NCBI GenBank assembly: GCA_015231825.1
Contig: JADGAV010000031.1
Coordinates: 1 to 62,043 of the forward strand
Direction: 5' to 3'
From: SAR324 cluster bacterium
Lineage (GTDB): Bacteria; SAR324; NAC60-12
Length of the DNA stretch: 62,043 nt
Shown here: one piece after another, positions 17,828-26,585 of the stretch
Numbering within the stretch: the stretch's first letter is position 1
Layout: every line of letters starts with the position of its first letter
The notes under the pieces: model-generated
What the model was told of the DNA's origin: nothing
What the model saw: only the letters and a program-made list of their open reading frames with translations
Database searches by the model: none
Made by a program: the position numbers and the translations under genes

Positions 17828-17908
17828 AAACAGAGGTCCCTAAAAAAGCAGCATCTCCTGTTTTCAACAAAATAATGCATCACAAAAAACAACCAGCATC
17901 GAATTCAA

Positions 17909-20491
17909 ATGACAGAAAATCTCTCCAGCGAGGAAAATCTGGCCCCGCCTGAACAAAGCGGTGATTTGATCAATTCGGTGAAAAAGAGCTTTGTTGAGTT
18001 CCGTAAGGCATTGCTCAGCAGTCCTGCAAAATCAGACACCGATCCTGTTGTCATTGAAAAAATGACGGGGCTCAACCAGGATCTGGCAACTCTTGCCCAG
18101 CAAAATGACGATTGGCTGGATGATCCTTCCCGGCGGGAGCTGCAGATCCAGGCACAAACCATCGTAATTGCCTACCGGGCATTGCTCCAAAACATAAACC
18201 AACAAAAAGATCCAAAGACGATTGATCTCGAGCAAACCTCGCAGCTGATTCACCGTTTAGAGGATCTCACACGCAAGGAATATGCATCACAGGCGTCGAT
18301 CCGTCAAAAGATGCTGCAGGAGCGGGTCGCTCTTGTCAAATTAATCGGAATCCAACCGGGAGAAACGATCACCAACAAACTTTTGGATGAACGCTTCACC
18401 GCATTTTACCAAAAAAACAAAGAGGAAATCTTCAATCCCAAGGACGTCAATCGACTGCAAAAAGCTTACCTTGCCCTGGTGGAGGCTGGTACACTGATGA
18501 ACCAGGTAGCGACTACCTGTAAAGTCTCTGAATTTCAAGAGACGATGCAAAAGATTACGCAAACTCTGAAGATGGTCAATGCACCGCTTCAAGAATTGAT
18601 TCGCGCCAAAAAAAATAACCCTGATTTTAACGAAAGGACAGCTCTTACGGTTTTCTGTCAGAAGGTCCAGCGAATCGAAGAAAATACCGCAAAACAGATC
18701 AAGGAGCATAGTGAAATTATTGACTCCAAAAAATCGTTGCTGGACGAAATAAATCCTCCGCAAGCGGCAATTTCTGACAATGCGTCCATTGCTTCCAGCG
18801 AACCGCAGGAAATCCCAGATCCTGCAAAAAATAAATTGAAAAAACCAACGGCCTCGCTCGAAGATCTTCGCCTCTCAACAGTAGATATCAGCAAACCACT
18901 ATTCCCGGAACAGATTTCAGACGATATCGTCAAGGAAGCTTTGGAAGCCGGTTTCTTCGAATCCTTTGGGACTCAACTCTCACCGCGTTTTCAGTTTATC
19001 ATGGCCTATATCGGCCGTTATCCTGAATGGCAGGCCGTTTCAAAAGAAGCAGACTGCCTGAGTTTGACTGCTGCGCTGTCGGAGTTGGAAATTGGAGACT
19101 GTCTATTTTTAAGAAAGCTGGATTCTGATGGAGCAGTGAGGGGGTTCTGTTCTCCTGAAGAGTACCTGGCAAACCGGATTCGTGCGAATCCTTTATTTAA
19201 AAATGCATCTGACTATTGGGAGCATTTAAAAATCTGGATAGAAGATCTGGCGCTCCATGCCTGTTCTATTTATGAAACCAAGGCAGCGCTCCTGACAAAA
19301 AATCCGGAACAAATTTCCTTGGAGCAGTTGGAAAAAACTTTGAACCCCTGCATGGATCTTCTTAAAAGCATTCCCTTTTTTCAAAAAGAAGGCCGCGAAA
19401 TCTACCGTCTGCAGGATGTAGATCAAGGTTTATACCGTTTTTTTCTGACACTAATTCTGGTACGAACTCAATTTCGAAAAGTGAGCACACCCTGTCTGGC
19501 CTTCATTGCAGACCCCGATCAGGTCAACTGGAATCCCCGTTTTTTGATGAAACTCAAAAAAAGCGGGGTTGCTGATTTGCTGGAAAGGAATTTTCAAATC
19601 TTCAAAACCGATGAAAATCTGATGCGGCAGATTTTCAAAAATTTTGATGCCGTAAAAAGCAAAGAAGGCGGAGAAATGCCTTTTGCGGCTCTCAATGAGC
19701 GGGGTAGTATTGACGTTGATCATCTGATTCGCCTGGCCAAGACGCTACCGGCAAAAATTTATTACAAGCTGGCGGAACTGGAACACAGGGTTGACCTCCG
19801 ATATGAAGATGATACCAACAAAATCGAACAAGTCATTTTCAGTAAGATTAAATTCCTATTGAATTTGATCACTCGAGAAACCGATCAACAAATTTCAACA
19901 ATTGAGCACGCACGGGACCGTTTTTATCATTTCCGTTTTTTTCCACGTGTGGAGCCCCCTCATGATCATTTGATCAACAAACTGCCCGGGTTTCTCAGAA
20001 TCAATCTCGGAAATCTCAAAGAACCTTTTAAAATCAATCCAAAAACAGGAAAACTCACCCTGGAACTGGAGTCCTACAAACTGCCACTGGCAGATATTCC
20101 AATCCCCATCCTTTCAATGAAAATTGATACCCTCAAAGATTTGCATGCAATTCTCAAAGAAAACTCTAAAAACTTTTCGGAACTTTCTGACCAGAAATTG
20201 TTTTTTCAAATACTCGATTCTCCTGACCAGCATCTGCACAATCATGATTTGGAGGGAAGAACAATCAATGAAGCCATAAAACGAGGCCTCAGCAAAGCCA
20301 CTCTGATTGAAGAATCATCACGGCAAATCACGACCTTGTTTGTGGGTGAACAACGAAAACATGCTATGTTTTGCACAAAAGAGACAGAACAGCGGCTGGC
20401 AAAATTAATTAAGGAGTTTGAGGGGTTTCTCCAAGAAAAACTGACATCGCTGGAGAAACTTCCAGGGTTTTCATTCACTTCTTCAAGATAA
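17909..20491 (+). CDS. 860-residue protein of unknown family, third gene of the vWA locus
   Basis: I do not recognise this protein. It has no signal peptide or membrane helix and looks largely alpha-helical. The first 300 residues are charged and helix-rich. A Ser/Pro/Lys-rich linker with EIPDPAKNKLKKPTAS follows near residues 290-320. A long C-terminal part from about 325 contains aromatic-rich segments such as FQFIMAYIGRYPEWQAV, YRFFLTLILVRTQF and RDRFYHFRFFPRVEPPHD. No ATP-binding loop, metal motif or protease signature is visible. The gene follows the coiled-coil gene after 81 bases on the same strand, with a weak ribosome binding site. Its co-orientation and lack of other neighbours suggest it works with the vWA-PilZ and coiled-coil proteins. 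Confidence 0.75.
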   Translation: MTENLSSEENLAPPEQSGDLINSVKKSFVEFRKALLSSPAKSDTDPVVIEKMTGLNQDLATLAQQNDDWLDDPSRRELQIQAQTIVIAYRALLQNINQQKDPKTIDLEQTSQLIHRLEDLTRKEYASQASIRQKMLQERVALVKLIGIQPGETITNKLLDERFTAFYQKNKEEIFNPKDVNRLQKAYLALVEAGTLMNQVATTCKVSEFQETMQKITQTLKMVNAPLQELIRAKKNNPDFNERTALTVFCQKVQRIEENTAKQIKEHSEIIDSKKSLLDEINPPQAAISDNASIASSEPQEIPDPAKNKLKKPTASLEDLRLSTVDISKPLFPEQISDDIVKEALEAGFFESFGTQLSPRFQFIMAYIGRYPEWQAVSKEADCLSLTAALSELEIGDCLFLRKLDSDGAVRGFCSPEEYLANRIRANPLFKNASDYWEHLKIWIEDLALHACSIYETKAALLTKNPEQISLEQLEKTLNPCMDLLKSIPFFQKEGREIYRLQDVDQGLYRFFLTLILVRTQFRKVSTPCLAFIADPDQVNWNPRFLMKLKKSGVADLLERNFQIFKTDENLMRQIFKNFDAVKSKEGGEMPFAALNERGSIDVDHLIRLAKTLPAKIYYKLAELEHRVDLRYEDDTNKIEQVIFSKIKFLLNLITRETDQQISTIEHARDRFYHFRFFPRVEPPHDHLINKLPGFLRINLGNLKEPFKINPKTGKLTLELESYKLPLADIPIPILSMKIDTLKDLHAILKENSKNFSELSDQKLFFQILDSPDQHLHNHDLEGRTINEAIKRGLSKATLIEESSRQITTLFVGEQRKHAMFCTKETEQRLAKLIKEFEGFLQEKLTSLEKLPGFSFTSSR

Positions 20492-20574
20492 GCTTACTGC
20501 ACAGTTTCGTTCAGTTTATTTTCATCAGATCTTCGCCAAATTGACTGATCAAAAACAGCAGGCTCAAAACGAGT

Positions 20575-20919
20575 TCACCTGGACGCTTGTGCTTTACATT
20601 TAACACAGAGTCGACTTTCCGGCATCAACTGCAAGCGTTTGAAAGGAATTGATTCCTCACACTCCAGACAAAACCCGAAATCAGGATCGTCCACTTGCTT
20701 GATTGCACGCTCCAATTGCCCACGCTTGACTTTGGCATTTCTCAAATGTTCCTCATTGATACTCTTGGTATTGATCGCATCCATACGAGTCAAGCGTCCT
20801 ATGGCATCATCCGGAGCAATCGGTTTCGTTGCTTCCTCAAGTGTGTCAATACTGCTTCTGATTTCTAAAAGATCGGCCTGCAGTTTTTGTTTGAGTTGTT
20901 CACGTTCGTCAGAATTCAT
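20575..20919 (-). CDS. DksA/TraR-family C4 zinc-finger protein
   Basis: This 114-residue protein has the layout of small DksA-like RNA polymerase secondary-channel factors. An N-terminal helical hairpin ends in APDDAIGRLTRMDAIN, whose acidic tip residues D37 and D38 correspond to the functional acidic tip of DksA. It is followed by a C4 zinc finger with C84-x2-C87 and C105-x2-C108 (FCLECEES...LCVKC). It could modulate transcription at stable-RNA or stress promoters, perhaps with ppGpp. An in-frame TTG upstream is possible, but the ATG used here has GGGA upstream. The gene converges on the 860-residue protein gene and lies 42 bases after the ChaC-like gene on the same strand. Confidence 0.88.
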   Translation of the reverse strand: MNSDEREQLKQKLQADLLEIRSSIDTLEEATKPIAPDDAIGRLTRMDAINTKSINEEHLRNAKVKRGQLERAIKQVDDPDFGFCLECEESIPFKRLQLMPESRLCVKCKAQASR

Positions 20920-20961
20920 CAGAATCGTTCCCAAGAGATTATTGGGGTCATAGGAAGAGTT

Positions 20962-21507
20962 TCAAGCATCATCCAGCATGCGAACTTGCCGTTCCAATTC
21001 AAAAACATGTTCATCCATTACTCCAATCGAGCGCAATTTTTCAGACAGACGCATCAGATACTCGATGTTTGGACCGCTGGGACCGGTTGAGCGATGAATC
21101 TGTCGGGCAATTTCTGTATCTCCGGCAGGCCCCAGGTACTCCGGATTGTCGGGGTCAGCTACATAGACATACACGCGACACGAAACTTCACAATCATCGC
21201 TTTCATGAAAATCCAGCAGGTACCTGCTGAACCCTCCCTTTTCACGATAGTCAAGGTAGGAAAATATCGAATCCAGGTTTTTTTCTTCGATACGATAGGC
21301 GATCCCCCAGCAAATGGCCTGAGGATCATTCAACAAAGTGGCCACTCGACCGGGTGAGCCTGGTACCCCCCGGTGGTCTGTTGAACCTTGATAGAAACGT
21401 CGCGACCATCCCCGGATATAGCCCTTGCGTTGTTCCACATACGAAAATCCGGGCTTCCAAATGAGTGAACCGTACCCAAAAATCCACTTCTCATCATTCT
21501 TGTACAA
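20962..21507 (-). CDS. Gamma-glutamylcyclotransferase, ChaC-like
   Basis: This 181-residue protein matches the ChaC family of glutathione-specific gamma-glutamylcyclotransferases, which convert glutathione to 5-oxoproline and Cys-Gly. The start KWIFGYGSLIWKPGF holds the YGSL substrate loop, and the probable catalytic Glu is in LDYREKGGFSRYLLDF. The protein probably begins at a TTG, with AAAGGA upstream at a good distance. It is likely co-transcribed with the DksA-like gene that follows. Its presence, along with the GST at 12.3 kb, implies that this organism makes glutathione. Confidence 0.9.
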   Translation of the reverse strand: MYKNDEKWIFGYGSLIWKPGFSYVEQRKGYIRGWSRRFYQGSTDHRGVPGSPGRVATLLNDPQAICWGIAYRIEEKNLDSIFSYLDYREKGGFSRYLLDFHESDDCEVSCRVYVYVADPDNPEYLGPAGDTEIARQIHRSTGPSGPNIEYLMRLSEKLRSIGVMDEHVFELERQVRMLDDA

Positions 21508-22119
21508 TGGGATATCCTTTACCGATCAATTAATAGAAAGTGTTTCTCCAGTCGGTTTCTCTTTAAGCCAGCCAGAGAATACATTTGATTTCTGCAATGA
21601 TCAACTCAATCCGCGTGAAGAAAGTCCAGAAGTTTCCACTTCAATTTAGCTGCCGGGCCTGAACAATTTCTTTTCGAAAATCAGCTGGATTCTGATGTTT
21701 TCAAAAAGCCAGGAATTTGGAATATGCTTTTAAAAAAGATTGCGTTCCCGGAAGAGCCTGTGGTAATTGATCTTGGCAAAGGAAAATGAAGACAGGTACG
21801 AATCTGTCTCGAATAAAGGCATGACGAATGCCCCGTGAACGATGGTCCCTGGCAGTGCTCACGTCGCTCACCGATTACGGGATATTCCACAATAAATCGG
21901 GGAATTGAACTTCTAAATTATGATTGAAAATTTTTTCCCCGAGCTAAATGGCAGTTCATTTACCCATCAAATTATAATTACCGATTGCAATCCAATGACT
22001 GCCAAAAAAAATGCAAATTCAGGTAAAGAATTTTAGGCAAACAGCATTTTCAAAGTTTGCTTTCCGTTTAAAATTAGGATCAAGATCAATTGTCAAAAGA
22101 CACGAAGGAGAATATCAGG
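21508..22119. other. Intergenic stretch of about 610 bases, possibly decayed sequence
   Basis: No reading frame here resembles a family I know, and I see no tRNA or terminator hairpin. The stretch separates divergent genes (ChaC-like and class II aldolase), so promoters for both are expected. AAGGAG at its right end is the ribosome binding site of the aldolase gene. Confidence 0.4.
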
Positions 22120-22866
22120 ATGAACGAAATCATCAAAAATTCACGTTTGGATTTGGCCTGTGCTTTGCGTTGGGCCTATCGATTGGGATTTCATGAAGGT
22201 GTCTGCAATCATTTTTCGCTGGCGGTTCCAGAGAAGGATGGCCAAACGATGGGCAAACTCTTTCTGATCAACCCTTATGGATGGCACTGGTCCGAAATCA
22301 CGGCATCCTCTTTGGTGCTCTGTGATGAAAATGGAGTCGTCCTGGAAGGGAATAACACCGTTGAAGACACAGCCTTTTTTATTCATAGCCGCATTCATAA
22401 CACAGCCCCTCAAGCCACCTGCGTGCTTCACACTCACATGCCTTACACAACGTCGCTGACCCTGCTTGAAGATGGACGCCTGCAAATGTGCGAACAAAAT
22501 GCACTCATGTTTGATGATCGTATTGCCTATGATGACGACTACGGAGGACTGGCCCTGGACAGTCAAGAGGGAGAGCGCATTGCAGGAAAGCTGGGTGAAA
22601 AGTCCGTTTTGATGCTTGCCAATCACGGAGTGATCACGACCGGTCCGAACGTCGCTGAGGCATTCAATGACCTCTACTATTTGGAAAGGGCTGCCATGTT
22701 TCAGGTTCTTGCCCTTTCGACCGGAAAAAAGTTACGTATGATTTCCGATACAGTGCGGGAAAACACCCGTGCTCAATTTGAAACAGAGGCATCCCAGGTT
22801 GCCGCCCGTCACTTTTCTGCACTCCGCCGAATTCTCGATCGTGAAGAACCCGACTACCGGGAATAG
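22120..22866 (+). CDS. Class II aldolase/adducin-family protein
   Basis: This 248-residue protein is a class II aldolase/adducin-fold enzyme. The zinc ligands are seen in LHTHMPYTTSL and in NHGVITTGP, and GVCNHFSLAVPE and FLINPYGWHWSEITASSL are typical of the branch that is often annotated simply as class II aldolase. Substrates in this group include sugar phosphates and other hydroxy-carbonyl compounds, so none can be named. AAGGAG lies nine bases before the ATG used; an in-frame TTG 30 bases upstream is less likely. It stands alone, followed after 105 bases by menA. Confidence 0.9.
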   Translation: MNEIIKNSRLDLACALRWAYRLGFHEGVCNHFSLAVPEKDGQTMGKLFLINPYGWHWSEITASSLVLCDENGVVLEGNNTVEDTAFFIHSRIHNTAPQATCVLHTHMPYTTSLTLLEDGRLQMCEQNALMFDDRIAYDDDYGGLALDSQEGERIAGKLGEKSVLMLANHGVITTGPNVAEAFNDLYYLERAAMFQVLALSTGKKLRMISDTVRENTRAQFETEASQVAARHFSALRRILDREEPDYRE

Positions 22867-22971
22867 TTTTTTCCAGATGTGTTCTCTAATAAAAAATTTC
22901 CTAAAAGAGACGGAAGAAATGTTGAAGAATTTTATACAATGAAGCATCCACTTTTTCAGATTTAAGGACCG

Positions 22972-23850
22972 ATGTCTCTCACCAGAACCTGGCTGCTGGC
23001 AGCCCGTCCCAAGACCTTGTGGGCCGCGATTTCACCCGTTTTGATCGGAACCGCCATCGCCTACGCAGATGGTTTTTTCCACGGACCTTCTGCACTGGCA
23101 GCATTGCTGGGAGCGGTCTGTATTCAAATCGGGACCAATTTTTCCAATGACTATTTTGATTTCATTAAAGGAGCCGACACCGAGGAAAGGGTCGGGCCAA
23201 TTCGCGCCACTCAAGCCGGTTTGGTTGAACCAAAAACGATGCGTAATGCCTCGATTCTGGTCTTTGCTATGGCAATGGTTTTCGGGGTGTATTTGGTAGG
23301 GAGGGGAGGTTGGGTGATTGTTTTGATTGGTCTCGCTTCAATCCTTTCAGGAATGTTCTATACAGCCACCCGATTTGCATTGGCCTACACGGGATTGGCG
23401 GATATTTTTGTATTGATTTTCTTTGGGCCAGTTGCCGTCGGGGGAACTTACTATGTCCAGGCACTAAGCATCTCTCCGGTCGTCTTGATCGCAGGAATTG
23501 CACCAGGCCTCATTTCTACAGCAATATTGACTGTCAACAATCTCAGGGATATGAAGCAGGATCTCGCTGCAGGAAAAAACACAATGGCTGTGAGATTTGG
23601 TAAACGATTCGCCCAGGTTGAATATTTACTTTCTCTCTTCGTTGCCTGCCTTATTCCAGTCCTGCTCTACGCTTATACCAATACCCACTTCTGGTCCACA
23701 GCTGCCTTTTTGACCTTTCTGCTTGCAATTCCAGCCGTAAAACTGGTTTTCACTTTTCAGGAAAGTACGGAATTGAACGAGACTCTGGCAACTACCGGGA
23801 AACTTTTATTGTGTTTCAGCCTGATCTTTTCTATCGGCTGGCTTTTCTGA
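22972..23850 (+). CDS. menA: 1,4-dihydroxy-2-naphthoate polyprenyltransferase
   Basis: This 292-residue integral membrane enzyme attaches the prenyl tail to dihydroxynaphthoate in menaquinone synthesis. The UbiA-type prenyl-diphosphate motif is seen in TNFSNDYFDFIKGADTEER, and the second Asp-rich motif in NNLRDMKQDLAAGKNTMAV. RPKTLWAAISPVLIGTAIA at the start is highly typical of MenA rather than UbiA. About eight or nine membrane segments are visible. AAGGACC precedes the ATG. The other men genes are not in the window. Its presence says the organism uses menaquinone, at least in part. Confidence 0.93.
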   Translation: MSLTRTWLLAARPKTLWAAISPVLIGTAIAYADGFFHGPSALAALLGAVCIQIGTNFSNDYFDFIKGADTEERVGPIRATQAGLVEPKTMRNASILVFAMAMVFGVYLVGRGGWVIVLIGLASILSGMFYTATRFALAYTGLADIFVLIFFGPVAVGGTYYVQALSISPVVLIAGIAPGLISTAILTVNNLRDMKQDLAAGKNTMAVRFGKRFAQVEYLLSLFVACLIPVLLYAYTNTHFWSTAAFLTFLLAIPAVKLVFTFQESTELNETLATTGKLLLCFSLIFSIGWLF

Positions 23851-24248
23851 TATTCCATTTGCTTCTAGATAAACCAAAAGGAATAGCTGAAACTTCAAAA
23901 CTTTTTGAAGTTGATTTCTGCGGCAATCAGATCGCGAAGAGTTGTTTGAAAAAGACTTTGCTCACTCAACTGAAAGTCTGTGAGACTTGGCTTTAGCTTT
24001 TGAAATACCTTTCCTGAATTATCCAGAGCTTCGGAGCGAAACCAGCTTCGCTGAGACTGAAGGAGGTTTATGTGGAACGAAATTCATCCCGTTTCATCTG
24101 AATATTTTTTGAAAAGTTGAGCATTGACAGGCAGATCAAGAGTCGAGGACCAGACCGGGGTGGGAAAGTGACAGAATAAAACACGCACCATCACTTTCCC
24201 GGGGTGCTCATGGAAGAGGCACAAAAGGCTCTCTGCTTTTTAATCTTT
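23851..24248. other. Intergenic stretch between convergent menA and amtB
   Basis: Nothing coding is apparent in these 398 bases. The notable element is a 10-bp perfect inverted repeat reported separately. No canonical T-run terminator is present for either flanking gene. Confidence 0.5.
24162..24200. repeat. 10-bp perfect inverted repeat downstream of amtB
   Basis: GGGAAAGTGA and TCACTTTCCC form a perfect 10-bp stem around a 19-base loop. The sequence CCGGGGTG flanks or follows both arms. There is no T-run, so it is not a classical intrinsic terminator. It may stabilise the 3' end of the amtB transcript or be a protein-binding site. Confidence 0.6.
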
Positions 24249-25541
24249 TCAATTGTTTGTGACAAATTTCGCATCTACCTGGCCAGCCCGCCGGGTCACG
24301 GTGCTTCCTAAAGATCCGGTGGTGGTTGACATGGAGTCAGTGAACTCAGGATAAGCACGCAATCCAAATTCATGCGTATCAACTCCTTCATATTCCAACT
24401 CTTCCGAGATCCGAATTCCAAAAGTAATTTTCAGAATGGCCCAGACAATCAAGCTGCTTGTGAAAACAAAAACGCCGATTACCGCGATTCCTTTGATTTG
24501 AGCAAGCAAAGAGACATCAGGATTAAAGATCCCGACTGCCAATGTTCCCCAGATTCCGTTTACCAGGTGAACCGACAAAGCTCCCACAGGATCGTCAATT
24601 TTCAATTTGTCAAAGAAAGGAACAGCAAAAACAACCAGGACCCCACCAATCGCTCCAATCACGATCGCCAGTCCCATGGAAGGATAATCCGGCCCTGCTG
24701 TGATCGCGACAAGGCCTGCCAAAGCACCGTTGAGCACCATAGTTAAATCGACCTTTTTATAAAGGAGCTGAGTTAAGATCATCGCGATCAATGCTCCTCC
24801 ACAGGCAGCCATGTTCGTGTTGGCGATTACCGAAGAAATTGCATTCGCATCAGCTTTGGAACCCAATGCCAGCTGAGATCCGCCGTTGAAACCGAACCAA
24901 CCCAACCACAAAATAAATGTCCCTATAGTGGCCAATGGCAAATTCGCACCGGGAATCGGGTTGATTTTTCCATCCTTTGAATATTTCCCCTTTCGGGCTC
25001 CCAAGAGGAGTGCTCCAGCTAAAGCGGCCCATCCCCCAACAGAGTGGACGATAGTGGATCCAGCAAAATCTGAAAAACCGTCAATCCAGCCTCCCAAAGC
25101 GGTACCTCCCCAGGTCCAATGCCCCTGGATCGGATAAATCACTGCACTGAGAACCAAAACAAATGCCATGAACGGCCAAAATTTGATTCGTTCTGCCACC
25201 GTTCCTGAAACAATGGAAGCGGCTGTTGCAACAAACACGACTTGAAAGAAAAAATCAGAAAGGCCGCTGTGATCACCGTCGGCGGCACTGGACGTCAGAA
25301 AGCCGGATCCGATAAATGAGTTTCCGGAACCGTACATAAAATCATAGCCTACGACATAGAAGGCCACACAGGCTAGAGCATACAGAGTGATATTTTTTGT
25401 TAAAATTGCAGTGGTATTTTTAGTCCGTACCAGTCCTGCTTCCAGCATCGCAAAGCCGGCAGCCATCCACATCACCAAAGATCCACTGATCAATAACCAG
25501 ATCGTATCCAAGACATATTTTACATCAGCAAAAGATTCCAT
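24249..25541 (-). CDS. amt: Ammonium transporter
   Basis: This 430-residue protein is an Amt-family ammonium channel of the inner membrane with about eleven membrane helices. The first histidine of the conserved pore pair is seen in STIVHSVGGWAALAGALLLG, and the second in LSVHLVNGIWGTLAVGIF. MWMAAGFAMLEAGLVRTKN and the C-terminal tail FGIRISEELEYEGVDTHEFG, which contacts PII proteins, are diagnostic. The tail is intact, so regulation by a GlnK-type protein is expected, but no glnK gene lies next to it. The ATG used has AAGGTG upstream; a start 45 bases earlier adds residues unlike the family. Confidence 0.95.
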   Translation of the reverse strand: MESFADVKYVLDTIWLLISGSLVMWMAAGFAMLEAGLVRTKNTTAILTKNITLYALACVAFYVVGYDFMYGSGNSFIGSGFLTSSAADGDHSGLSDFFFQVVFVATAASIVSGTVAERIKFWPFMAFVLVLSAVIYPIQGHWTWGGTALGGWIDGFSDFAGSTIVHSVGGWAALAGALLLGARKGKYSKDGKINPIPGANLPLATIGTFILWLGWFGFNGGSQLALGSKADANAISSVIANTNMAACGGALIAMILTQLLYKKVDLTMVLNGALAGLVAITAGPDYPSMGLAIVIGAIGGVLVVFAVPFFDKLKIDDPVGALSVHLVNGIWGTLAVGIFNPDVSLLAQIKGIAVIGVFVFTSSLIVWAILKITFGIRISEELEYEGVDTHEFGLRAYPEFTDSMSTTTGSLGSTVTRRAGQVDAKFVTNN

Positions 25542-25943
25542 TTTGAGCACCTTAATAGATTTTTTTTTAAAAGAGAAATCTGACAAAAAAATTAAACTAC
25601 CAGTCCTTCTTCAGAACTTGTGCCAAACCAGTTTATACTTGTTAAGGCACTGTATTTATTGATCTAATAATATTTGAATTGAAGTTGTCAAATCTCCTTT
25701 TTAAGATTAAATATTAATCATGTGATCAAAAAATAGACAGAAAAGATTGCGATATTTAGCGGCAAAGTGTGCCTTTATTCTTGGCAGAGAAACCGGATTT
25801 TCCGTGTTAAATGAAGGACAAGGCGAACGGGCCAAGATGCTTTTAACTTGCGTAAAGAGACCTTTTTTATGTATCCTTCGAAAATCAAATACCTCGTTGG
25901 AATTTCTCGTGCCACTCAACACCAGACCAATTGATCGTAGACT
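25542..25943. other. Intergenic stretch upstream of amt
   Basis: About 400 bases between divergent genes, A+T-rich near amt. I see no coding frame with family similarity. A sequence with a TGGCAC element lies upstream of amt on the minus strand but lacks a proper -12 box (see rejected items). Confidence 0.4.
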
Positions 25944-26183
25944 ATGAGTTACAATATTAAAATTGATGAGTTAGACAAAATTTCTCTTGAAACCAGGAAG
26001 GAAGGAACGATGGAGGACGGATATTACATTGCCAAAGACTTCTATGGTTCTGAAAAATATGTCATAGTACAGGTCTTAAAAGGCGATGACAAAATTTTAC
26101 GGGCTTGGGATTGCGGCCAAAGTTGGGCATACCACCTGGAGGATCCCGATCTCGATTTAAGAGGGCCCATCCAATTCATTTAA
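25944..26183 (+). CDS. Small hypothetical protein upstream of a cupin gene
   Basis: I do not recognise this 79-residue protein. It is acidic and soluble, with aromatic residues in GYYIAKDFYGSEKYVIVQV and WDCGQSWAYHLEDPDLD. The first ATG has no ribosome binding site. An in-frame ATG at 26010 has AGGAAGG just before it and may be the true start, giving 57 residues. The stop codon is immediately followed by the ATG of the cupin gene, so the two are co-translated and probably work together. Confidence 0.6.
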   Translation: MSYNIKIDELDKISLETRKEGTMEDGYYIAKDFYGSEKYVIVQVLKGDDKILRAWDCGQSWAYHLEDPDLDLRGPIQFI

Positions 26184-26534
26184 ATGAAAATAACTCGTAT
26201 ATATTCCGGGAGCGATGGAGAATCTCACTTTGAAGAGATCGAGATCCCTTTGGACGTGAGAAAAAATTACGGAGCCCTATCCCGGATTGTCAAAGTGACA
26301 GGGATCATTTTCCGTGAAACGAGTGAAGATTATAATTACGACTTTCATAATGCGCCGAGCCGCAGATATATAATCAATCTGGAAGGCGGGGTGGAAATTG
26401 AAGTTGGAGACGGCAGTAAACGCATTTTTAAGGCAGGAGACGTTTTTTTGGCAGAAGACACAACGGGAAGAGGCCACATCAGCCGCGCGGTAAATCAAGA
26501 AAAACGCAAATCGATCTTCGTTTTGCTGGATTGA
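26184..26534 (+). CDS. Small cupin-like protein
   Basis: This 116-residue protein has a cupin-type beta-barrel pattern. APSRRYIINLEGGVEIEVGDGSKRIFKAGDVFLAEDTTGRGH shows the spaced Gly turns of the second half of a cupin, with a His in the last strand. The usual first metal motif (HxH) is weak: FHNAPSRRY takes its place. Proteins of this type are often annotated as cupin-domain proteins that bind small acids. It is coupled to the small upstream gene with no gap. Its exact role is unknown. Confidence 0.75.
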   Translation: MKITRIYSGSDGESHFEEIEIPLDVRKNYGALSRIVKVTGIIFRETSEDYNYDFHNAPSRRYIINLEGGVEIEVGDGSKRIFKAGDVFLAEDTTGRGHISRAVNQEKRKSIFVLLD

Positions 26535-26585
26535 CAAAAAAATAATTCTGACCGGAGCAGTGTTCTCGGGAGAAAAATTTAAAGA

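Noticed and set aside
17826..17864. Terminator between the coiled-coil gene and the 860-residue protein gene (AAAACAG...CTGTTTT)
   Set aside because: The stem is A+T-rich and interrupted, and a terminator here would separate genes that otherwise look like one unit. It may only reduce downstream expression.
25541..25630. Sigma-54 promoter for amt (TGGCAC at 25620-25625 on the minus strand)
   Set aside because: The -24 box is good, but the -12 position lacks the needed GC, so I do not call it.
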